Source: Wolbachia endosymbiont (group B) of Germaria angustata (GTDB lineage: Bacteria > Pseudomonadota > Alphaproteobacteria > Rickettsiales > Anaplasmataceae). From it: a DNA stretch of 64,000 bases. The DNA lies in NCBI RefSeq assembly GCF_964026725.1, contig NZ_OZ034691.1, forward strand, positions 992,001 through 1,056,000. The letters are read 5' to 3'. Shown one piece after another: positions 56,809-64,000 of this stretch; the first letter of the stretch is position 1, and each line of letters opens with the position of its first letter. Made by a program: the position numbers and the translations under genes. Under the pieces are notes generated by a model, which worked only from the letters and a program-made list of their open reading frames with translations, searched no databases and was not told the origin of the DNA.

Positions 56809-58617
56809 ATGTCTTTAGATACAACAAATCCTTTCAATGTTAAAGTAGATCATAATTTTGCCAAAATAGATGATGCTATTGGTTTTTTTCCTAGGTTATG
56901 GCGTGCAACAAAGAAATATTCTGTAAGTAACACTCTACCCATAGCGATTGTAAATATTTGGCTTCAATTTTCTTTGGCTTATGTAGCTGCAATAATAATA
57001 ACCCATAATGATCTAAGGTTTATTACAGATATTTTTAACCCAACATTCATGCCAATTTACACTTTGGTTTCTATTATTCTTTTAACAACTTTTGTAGCCT
57101 CTTCTGCTATGAGATATATGCATAAGCAGGAGATAAAAGAAGGAGAAAAGTTGATAGAGGAATTAATAAATAATAAAATTAGAGGTGGCAAAGACAACGA
57201 GATGAGTGAAATCGCTGAAAATGCTCTGAAAATAGAGATAAAACCAAATTTAAGTCTTATAGATTCCAAAAAAGCAAACTTTTCAATAGTTTTGCCAATT
57301 TCTGAAAATCAGAAAAAAATATTAGATAATCAAATACAAGAGAATAAAAATAAGGCCATTTTTCTTACCATACCATATGTAATTAGTGCTGTAATTATAG
57401 TTGGTGCGTTAATACAAAATAGATTGAGCTTTGCCAATATTCAGGCTTTGGAATGGGTTCCAGTTGTACTGGCTAGTATCATTGCTATCGTTGGAATATG
57501 TATAACATTCAGCAAGCTAAAAACCAATGAGATAAACAATAATCATAATATTGTTAAAAAATTTAATAATTTAGATATTCTCTTTTCATGCAGAAGAGGT
57601 GGTTTTGTATTGGTAATGGAAAAAAAGACAAAAGATGAGGAAGAAAATGATCCAATATCTCGATTAATAAAATTACTAGATAAGCACTTGACTAATTTTA
57701 CAGATAAAATTGTTGACTCATTTGATAAGCGCTTAGATGAAGCTAAAGATCTACTTGATAGCAAACTTCTAAAACCTGCAAATGATGAAATTCAAGAAAC
57801 ACTTGTTCATCTACAAGGAATTAGAGGAGACATCAAAAAAGATTTAGATAAGTTGCGTAAGGAAATGATGGTCATTTTAAGCGAAGCTAAAGAGCTGGCA
57901 AAAAGAACAAATTCACTAAAAATTGAAAGCATTTTTTCTAGTTTAGAGAATACTATTAAAATCGCTGAAGATAAGGTTGAGCGATTTGAACCAAGCAGAT
58001 TAGTTGGCTTTTTTCAATCTAGAGAAAGAACAATTAGCGATGATCGTGAGTTCATAGATACATTGGAAAAACAAAAAGAAGAAGCGGAAAAGATAAAGAA
58101 CGAATTAGAAGAAGAACTAAAAAAAGTAAAAGATGAGCTAGCAGAATTAAAGAATAAACAGACTCAATCAAATGAACCTAATAGCAGTGAAGGCAGTATT
58201 ACTGCTACTTCTCTTGAAAAACAGCGAGATGAAGAGAAAAAAGCAATAGAAAAACATAGATTATTAAAATCAAAAAAAAGGATGAAAGAGCTGGAGCAAG
58301 AAAATGCAAAATTGGAAAAAGAATTATCTGAACAAGAAAAAATGGATGAATGGAGAAAAAAAGTTAACGGTAAAGCAAGTGACTTTCTATATTATTTATT
58401 AGAGTCTATTAAGCTAGAAGAAAAAGATAAAAAAGAAGAAAAGAGGGAGTTAACGCTACGGGATTTTGATAATAAAATAATAATTTACTGGAAAGATGGC
58501 TCTCAAACAATTTGCCATATTAAAAAACAAGACTGCCTTCAAATTCAACCTAGTACAAAAGTTGATTTTGTGAATCCAGATGTTCATGCAGCATTCAAAG
58601 TAGCTTGCGCAGGGTAG
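56809..58617 (+). CDS. large hypothetical membrane / coiled-coil protein
   Basis: A 602-residue protein with no family I can name. Four hydrophobic segments lie at about 42-65, 80-100, 183-203 and 216-235. A long, highly charged coiled-coil region runs from about 285 to 520 (for example KQKEEAEKIKNELEEELKKV). The final ~60 residues (DFDNKIIIYWKDGSQTICHI) look folded. The layout, membrane-anchored with a cytosolic coiled coil, suggests a structural or tethering role. It overlaps the rluD-type gene if the latter uses its TTG start. Confidence 0.7.
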   Translation: MSLDTTNPFNVKVDHNFAKIDDAIGFFPRLWRATKKYSVSNTLPIAIVNIWLQFSLAYVAAIIITHNDLRFITDIFNPTFMPIYTLVSIILLTTFVASSAMRYMHKQEIKEGEKLIEELINNKIRGGKDNEMSEIAENALKIEIKPNLSLIDSKKANFSIVLPISENQKKILDNQIQENKNKAIFLTIPYVISAVIIVGALIQNRLSFANIQALEWVPVVLASIIAIVGICITFSKLKTNEINNNHNIVKKFNNLDILFSCRRGGFVLVMEKKTKDEEENDPISRLIKLLDKHLTNFTDKIVDSFDKRLDEAKDLLDSKLLKPANDEIQETLVHLQGIRGDIKKDLDKLRKEMMVILSEAKELAKRTNSLKIESIFSSLENTIKIAEDKVERFEPSRLVGFFQSRERTISDDREFIDTLEKQKEEAEKIKNELEEELKKVKDELAELKNKQTQSNEPNSSEGSITATSLEKQRDEEKKAIEKHRLLKSKKRMKELEQENAKLEKELSEQEKMDEWRKKVNGKASDFLYYLLESIKLEEKDKKEEKRELTLRDFDNKIIIYWKDGSQTICHIKKQDCLQIQPSTKVDFVNPDVHAAFKVACAG

Positions 58618-59570
58618 TGACCATAGATATAACCTTAAATGTTAATAGTGACGAAAAAAAATTAAGGCTAGATACTTACATAGCTAAAAAGTGTAACATA
58701 TCACGCAGTAAAGCACAAAGATTGATACAAGATGAGCGGGTAACATTACTTGGCACGCCGATAATTAATAATGACCACATAGTAAAACCAGGTGAAGAGT
58801 ATATAGTACATCTCGTTCAACCTGACATATCCACATCAATTGAACCTAACTATAATATAAAGCTTGATATCATCTACGAAGATGGGGACATTATAGTTCT
58901 GAGTAAACAAAGTAGATTAACAGTACACCCAGGTGCTGGAACAAACAATAATACACTCCTGAATGCAGTGATCGCTCACCTTGGCAAAATTCCATATATA
59001 AATACAAGACCAGGAATTGTTCACAGGCTTGATAAAGATACTAGTGGACTCATAGTAATTGCAAAAAATGAACAATCCCACAGCTTCTTGTCTGAACTGC
59101 TATCAAATCGTAAAATAAAACGGGAATACTTAGCAGTAATTTGGGGAGCATTACCTAATCTGCAAGGAACAGTAAAAACCCATATTGCTCCAAAACGCAG
59201 TAATAAAGAAATGATGTGTGTCACAAAAACAGCAGGTAAATTAGCAATCACTCATTATTCAGTGAAGAAAATTATAGGGCAAGCAAGCCTGGTTAAATGT
59301 ACTTTAGAGACAGGCAGAACACACCAAATTCGAGTACACATGAGCCACATAGGACATTCTGTAGTTGGTGATCAAGTTTACGGAAAAAATAGTAGTAAAA
59401 GTGAAAAACATGCTAAAAACTCTGACTTTATCCGTAATTTCAATAGACAGGCACTACATGCTCACACGCTAGGCTTATATCATCCAAAAAGTAAAGAATA
59501 TATAGAATTTGTTTCTGATTTACCACAAGACATGCAAGTCTTAATCGGTGAATTTGAAAATATATCTTAA
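58605..59570 (+). CDS. rluD: 23S rRNA pseudouridine synthase, RluD/RluC type
   Basis: RluA-family pseudouridine synthase of up to 321 residues. An N-terminal S4 domain (RLDTYIAKKCNISRSKAQRL) precedes the catalytic PGIVHRLDKDTSGLIVIAKN with the active-site Asp. ETGRTHQIRVHMSHIGHSVV is also typical. The TTG at 58605 lies inside the preceding gene; a GTG at 58617 is an alternative. I cannot separate RluD from RluC by eye, so the symbol is tentative. Confidence 0.9.
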   Translation: MRRVVTIDITLNVNSDEKKLRLDTYIAKKCNISRSKAQRLIQDERVTLLGTPIINNDHIVKPGEEYIVHLVQPDISTSIEPNYNIKLDIIYEDGDIIVLSKQSRLTVHPGAGTNNNTLLNAVIAHLGKIPYINTRPGIVHRLDKDTSGLIVIAKNEQSHSFLSELLSNRKIKREYLAVIWGALPNLQGTVKTHIAPKRSNKEMMCVTKTAGKLAITHYSVKKIIGQASLVKCTLETGRTHQIRVHMSHIGHSVVGDQVYGKNSSKSEKHAKNSDFIRNFNRQALHAHTLGLYHPKSKEYIEFVSDLPQDMQVLIGEFENIS

Positions 59571-59576
59571 CAACAT

Positions 59577-59930
59577 TCATATCAATATTATCATCCATGT
59601 TATCAAGAAGTTAATTAATGAAAGAAAAACTGCTGCACTACCTAGATCTTTCACTTTTTTTGAAAGTATATGTTGTTCACTGGAAATACGCTCAATTATT
59701 GTTTCAAAAGCAGTGTTAATAATTTCTACAATTAACACCAAAAATAGGCTACTTACCATTACTGCACGTTCTAAATTACTTACATCTAAAACAAACAAAG
59801 TTGAAACACATATTATAAAAAGCAGTAACTCCTGTCTGAACGCAACTTCTGATACAAAAGCTGATTTTATTCCTTCACAGGAGTATTGAATTGCTTTTAT
59901 TAGACGAGTAATGCTTTTCTTCATTATCAA
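59577..59930 (-). CDS. dgkA: diacylglycerol kinase (prokaryotic DgkA)
   Basis: Small integral membrane kinase of 117 residues with three hydrophobic helices. The N-terminal amphipathic start (RLIKAIQYSCEGIKSAFVSE), the active-site region AFRQELLLF and the VEIINTAFETIIERIS helix are those of DgkA. It recycles diacylglycerol or related lipid in the membrane. It converges with the pseudouridine synthase gene. Confidence 0.93.
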   Translation of the reverse strand: MIMKKSITRLIKAIQYSCEGIKSAFVSEVAFRQELLLFIICVSTLFVLDVSNLERAVMVSSLFLVLIVEIINTAFETIIERISSEQHILSKKVKDLGSAAVFLSLINFLITWMIILI

Positions 59931-60195
59931 TTTTGGAAACTCAATGAATTACACTTATTGCTCTCAGGTAAAAAATGCATGAAAACACCTTTCAGTCGTG
60001 ATCACTTACAAAGATTTTTAAGTTAAAGTCTAGCATATTGTTTGAATCAAGAAAATTAGTACAAAGCCTTTCAACAAACGCTCAAGGCAGTTATATATTG
60101 ATACTGACACAAAAATCCTTTAATTAAATTTCTCTCTCCTTAGCTTACACGATCCTCATTTTGAAATAAGTAATAATTTATTATAGTCTTGATAT

Positions 60196-63100
60196 TTAAA
60201 TATTTTGTATCTGCTGTAATGATTTCACTTCCAATTTGCTATTCTTTACATATTGAATTGCAAGCGCTAACGCTTTACTCCCAGAAGCTGTGGTGCTATA
60301 AGCTATATTTTGCAAAATAGCAGTTCTCCTGATATCTTTGCCATCTGAAACTGATTTCACACCTTTTGAAGTATTGATTACTAGATTTATTTTTCTATCT
60401 TTGAGCATATCAACTATGTGGGGTCTGCCTTCTCTCACTTTATTTACAGCTTTTGCAGCAATGCCGTTATTGTTCAGATACAAAGCTGTGCCTTTGGTGG
60501 CATATATTTCAAAACTCAGTTCTTTCAACATTCGTACAACAGGCAATATATACTCTTTATCATCATCTTTTACTGAAACCAGAGCTGTTCCTTCTGTTGG
60601 TAACTTGTATCCTGCAGCCATGTGCACTTTTGCAAGTGCAGCTCCGAAAGATAAGTCAATTCCCATCACTTCTCCTGTTGATTTCATTTCAGGACCAAGT
60701 AAAGTGTCAATTCCCGAAAAACGCGTGAATGGAAAAACAGCAGCTTTAACTGCAAAATGATTGAAAGGCTTGTTTTCCTGATTCAATTTTTTACCCAAAA
60801 TAACCTGAGTGGCAAGCTTTGCAATAGGAATATTGATTACCTTGGAAATAAAAGGAACTGTACGGCTAGCCCTTAAATTCACTTCAAGTATGTATACATC
60901 ACTCTCTTGAACAGCAAACTGAATGTTTATCAGACCTTTCACTTCTAGTGCAAGAGCTATTCTTTCAGTTTGGAGCTCGATCTCTTTTATTACTTCGTCA
61001 CTCAATGTATTTGTCGGTATTGAGCATGTTGAATCGCCAGAGTGGATACCAGCTTCTTCAATGTGCTCCATGACCGCTGCAATGAAAACTTTTTTCCCAT
61101 CACATACAGCATCAACGTCAACCTCAACTGCATTGACTAAAAATTTATCAAGAAGCAGTGACCCGTGTTCAAAAATTTTGGTTTGATTCAAGACATACTC
61201 TTTAAAGCTCTGAGTATCGTGTCTAATCGACATAGACTGACCGCCGAGGACATATGATGGCCTGACTACTAGTGGAAACCCCACCTTTTCTGCGTTGGTT
61301 AACGCTTCTTTTACTGAATGGCAGATAGAACTTTCAGGTTGTTTTAAATTAAGTTGCAAAGCAAGGTTTTTAAATCTCATGCGATCTTCTGCAAGGTCAA
61401 TAGAATCAAACGAAGTTCCCAGAATTTTGAAACCTCTCTCGTTAAGCACTTTGGCTAACTTTAAAGGTGTTTGACCACCTATTTGAACTATTACACCAAC
61501 CAGTGTGCCATTTTCTTGCTCTTTGCTTAGTATTTCAAGCACATCCTCTGCAATCAGTGGGGCGAAATATAAACGATCAGCGGTATCATAATCAGTTGAA
61601 ACGGTTTCCGGATTACAGTTAATCATTATTGTTTCATACCCCATTTCTTTGGCGGCAGAAGCTGCATGTACGCATGCATAATCAAACTCAATACCTTGAC
61701 CAATGCGATTTGGACCACTTCCTAAAATGACAACTTTTTTTCGATCCGAAATATTCGCCTCACATTCCGTTTTATTTTCAACATCACCCTCATAGCAGCC
61801 ATACATATAAGCAGTGCTCGATTCAAATTCAGCTGCACAGGTATCTACACGCTTATAAACTGGATTAACATCAAATTTTTTCCTTATTGCTTCAATTTGT
61901 TCTACTTTCTTATTGCTTAATTTTGCCAATCTTGCATCTGAAAACCCCATTTTTTTCAGCTCTAACATTTCATATGCAGTTCCAGGAAGGCCGTTTTCCT
62001 TGATTTTTTGTTCAGCCAAGATGATTTGCTGTATATTTTGCAGAAACCATAAGTCATATCCTGTAATCGAATTTATTTCTTCTATGCTAATTCCGTGACG
62101 CATTGCGTCAGCAGCAATCAGTAATCTGTTTGGCAGCAATTTTGCTAATTGAGATTTAACATCTGTGTCTTCAGAAAACACTTCATCAAGTCCCGTGAGC
62201 CCTGTTTCAAGTGAGCAAAAAGCTTTCTGTAGTGACTCATTAAAAGTGCGGCCTATAGACATTACTTCTCCCACTGATTTCATGGAGGTTGATAGTTCAC
62301 AATTCGTCCCCTTAAATTTCTCAAACTCAAATCGAGGAATTTTAGTGACAATATAATCAATCACTGGTTCGAATGCAGCAGGTATAACTGGAGCACAGTC
62401 GTTACATATTTCATCGAGCGAATAGCCAATAGCAAGTTTAGTTACAACTTTTGCAATAGGATAGCCTGTTGCTTTTGAAGCAAGTGCAGAGGAGCGAGAA
62501 ACCCTTGGATTCATTTCAATTACAACGAGGCTTCCATCTTCTTTAGGATTCACTGCAAACTGAACATTTGCACCACCGGCGCTAACATCAATTTCTCTCA
62601 GCACTGCTATAGATGCATTTCTCATTTGTTGATATTCAGCATCACGCAGAGTCAAAGCAGGAGCAACTGTGATACTATCTCCGGTGTGCACTCCCATTGG
62701 ATCAATATTTTCTATTGAACACACTATTATACAGTTATCCTTGCAGTCACGGATAACTTCCATTTCATATTCCTTCCAGCCCATAATTGATTCATCTATC
62801 TGAACTTCATTTATTGGTGAAATTTTTAGAGCACTTTCTGCAATATTGAAAAACTCCTCTTTATTGTATGCTATGCCGCTACCTGTGCCACCAAGAGTGA
62901 ATGATGAACGGATAATTGCTGGTAATCCAATGTAATCCAAAGCCTTTTTTATTTGTTCTTGATTTTTTATAATGATACTTTTGGGGTATTTTAGACCTAT
63001 TTTATCCATGGATTGGCGAAATAATTCTCTATCTTCCGCTTTTTTTATTGCTTCTCTATTTACTCCTATTAATTCTACGTTGTATTTGTCTAACACTCCA

Positions 63101-63414
63101 TCATCTGCAAGTTTTATTGCACAATTAAGTGCTGTTTGCCCTCCCATTGTTGGTAATATTGCGTCTGGCCTCTCCTTAATTATAATTTTCTCTATGATTT
63201 CAGGTAGCACCGGCTCAATATAAGTTGCATCAGAGAATTCAGGATCTGTCATTATAGTTGCGGGGTTGGAGTTAACTAAAATGACTTTATAACCTTCACT
63301 TTTTAATACTTTACAGCTTTGCGTTCCAGAATAATCAAACTCGCATGCCTGACCTATAACTATTGGGCCTGCTCCTATTACTAATATAGATTCTATATCT
63401 GTGCGTTTTGGCAT
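60196..63414 (-). CDS. carB: carbamoyl-phosphate synthase large subunit
   Basis: Makes carbamoyl phosphate for pyrimidine synthesis. The 1072 residues match the full family length. Two ATP-grasp halves are visible: the first with [19 protein letters not shown] and [18 protein letters not shown], the second beginning near 550 with [22 protein letters not shown]-terminal allosteric MGS-like domain (from about 935) ends with [19 protein letters not shown]. carA is not in the window. The region 59931-60195 before it holds no gene. Confidence 0.97.
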   Translation of the reverse strand: MPKRTDIESILVIGAGPIVIGQACEFDYSGTQSCKVLKSEGYKVILVNSNPATIMTDPEFSDATYIEPVLPEIIEKIIIKERPDAILPTMGGQTALNCAIKLADDGVLDKYNVELIGVNREAIKKAEDRELFRQSMDKIGLKYPKSIIIKNQEQIKKALDYIGLPAIIRSSFTLGGTGSGIAYNKEEFFNIAESALKISPINEVQIDESIMGWKEYEMEVIRDCKDNCIIVCSIENIDPMGVHTGDSITVAPALTLRDAEYQQMRNASIAVLREIDVSAGGANVQFAVNPKEDGSLVVIEMNPRVSRSSALASKATGYPIAKVVTKLAIGYSLDEICNDCAPVIPAAFEPVIDYIVTKIPRFEFEKFKGTNCELSTSMKSVGEVMSIGRTFNESLQKAFCSLETGLTGLDEVFSEDTDVKSQLAKLLPNRLLIAADAMRHGISIEEINSITGYDLWFLQNIQQIILAEQKIKENGLPGTAYEMLELKKMGFSDARLAKLSNKKVEQIEAIRKKFDVNPVYKRVDTCAAEFESSTAYMYGCYEGDVENKTECEANISDRKKVVILGSGPNRIGQGIEFDYACVHAASAAKEMGYETIMINCNPETVSTDYDTADRLYFAPLIAEDVLEILSKEQENGTLVGVIVQIGGQTPLKLAKVLNERGFKILGTSFDSIDLAEDRMRFKNLALQLNLKQPESSICHSVKEALTNAEKVGFPLVVRPSYVLGGQSMSIRHDTQSFKEYVLNQTKIFEHGSLLLDKFLVNAVEVDVDAVCDGKKVFIAAVMEHIEEAGIHSGDSTCSIPTNTLSDEVIKEIELQTERIALALEVKGLINIQFAVQESDVYILEVNLRASRTVPFISKVINIPIAKLATQVILGKKLNQENKPFNHFAVKAAVFPFTRFSGIDTLLGPEMKSTGEVMGIDLSFGAALAKVHMAAGYKLPTEGTALVSVKDDDKEYILPVVRMLKELSFEIYATKGTALYLNNNGIAAKAVNKVREGRPHIVDMLKDRKINLVINTSKGVKSVSDGKDIRRTAILQNIAYSTTASGSKALALAIQYVKNSKLEVKSLQQIQNI

Positions 63415-63530
63415 AATTACAATAATAGTCTCGACTCAAATAATGTTACCAATCTTTCCTGTATATGTGAATTTTTATTAAACCTAACTACCTTTAGGCT
63501 TAACGGTATCTTTGCAGATACTATGGTAAT

Positions 63531-64000
63531 TTACTCGGGAGATTTGCTAAGTGGTAAGATTTGTCCTGATATGCTACAATCTTCAGAAGCAAGTTCTACA
63601 AATTTGTCTGTCAGTTTATCAGGTGGCACCAATTCAGATATATCTTTTCCCGAAAATGCTTGCTTATACATTTCACTATCGATAGGCCCTTCCGAATACA
63701 CGGCATTTATGCATAAGTTCGTATGTTTTGTCTCAGATGCATATATCTTCACCATTGCTTCTAGTGCAGCCTTACTTGCAGCATATGGTACCCAATATGG
63801 ATAAGAGGAAGGAGAAAGTGTTATCTCTGAGGTCATGAATATCGCTCTTCCAGCATTAGACTTTTTTAGTATTGGACCCAAATTTTTTAGCAAGTACCAA
63901 CTGGCAGTAAAATTTGTATTCATTACGTTCTGTAGATCTTCAAGCTCACAATCATGAACAGAGCTCAACTTACCTAAAATTTCAGTGCATGCAATCAGTA
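63531..64000 (-). CDS. short-chain dehydrogenase/reductase, partial
   Basis: C-terminal part of a short-chain dehydrogenase. The frame is open to the window edge, so the gene continues beyond position 64000 and the Rossmann glycine motif is outside. Visible are VMNTNFTASWYLLKNLGPIL, a catalytic-type FMTSEITLSPSSYPYWVPYA with SKAALEAMVK (Tyr-x3-Lys), and INAVYSEGPIDSEMYKQAF. The stop is at 63531-63533. The substrate cannot be inferred. Confidence 0.85.
   Translation of the reverse strand, partial: LIACTEILGKLSSVHDCELEDLQNVMNTNFTASWYLLKNLGPILKKSNAGRAIFMTSEITLSPSSYPYWVPYAASKAALEAMVKIYASETKHTNLCINAVYSEGPIDSEMYKQAFSGKDISELVPPDKLTDKFVELASEDCSISGQILPLSKSPE

Overview
The window is chromosomal DNA of a Wolbachia-type endosymbiont (Alphaproteobacteria, Rickettsiales, Anaplasmataceae). 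The evidence is the strong A+T bias, a reduced housekeeping gene set scattered in short operons on both strands, ankyrin-repeat proteins, a stand-alone virB9, a ChpT-like phosphotransferase, palindromic elements of the Wolbachia type, and many decayed insertion sequences. No phage structural module, CRISPR array or rRNA was seen.

Layout. 0-16 kb holds core genes: ffh, an Mla-type lipid ABC transporter, rpmF-plsX-fabH, tRNA-Arg, an NDUFA9-like protein, murF, two Wolbachia-type hypotheticals, a HIT protein, nuoA-nuoB-nuoC-mdh, tatD-rppH plus a frameshifted P-loop kinase, rsfS and tyrS. 16-22 kb is an accessory island: an ankyrin protein with C-terminal membrane helices, a 314-bp MITE abutting an IS4-type fossil, a protein built of five ~48-residue repeats, mrp, an IS5-type fossil, mpg and a split hypothetical gene. 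22-33 kb returns to core genes: mraY, rnhB, virB9, chpT, purM, purC, trmD-rplS, pstA-purQ, mutM-pdxH and tRNA-Thr. A second MITE with 36-bp inverted ends lies at 24.7 kb.

33-37.4 kb is the most unusual part. An intact IS110-family element sits against the remains of a peptide-maturation locus read on the minus strand: a signal-peptide-bearing HExxH peptidase (frameshifted), a small peptide gene whose C-terminal part carries two tandem copies of a His/Cys/aromatic-rich motif, and a radical SAM/SPASM maturase of the FxsB (cyclophane-forming) type that has lost its middle. This looks like a degraded RiPP system.

37-64 kb is again mostly core: pccB, der, a candidate toxin-type glycosyltransferase effector with a DXD motif, dsbB, lpdA, murG, gshB, bcp, recF, lysC, a KefB-type antiporter, tmk, initiator tRNA-Met, comEC (frameshifted at a poly-A run and carrying an in-frame palindromic element), a coiled-coil membrane protein, an rluD-type synthase, dgkA, carB and a partial SDR gene.

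Together the genes cover lipid II synthesis (murF, mraY, murG), purine and pyrimidine synthesis (purM, purC, purQ, carB, tmk), phospholipid and fatty acid initiation (plsX, fabH), respiration (nuoABC, mdh, lpdA), redox defence (gshB, bcp, dsbB) and translation. Decay is visible throughout: two genes are broken at poly-A runs where one base restores the frame, and four IS or MITE fossils keep recognisable inverted ends.
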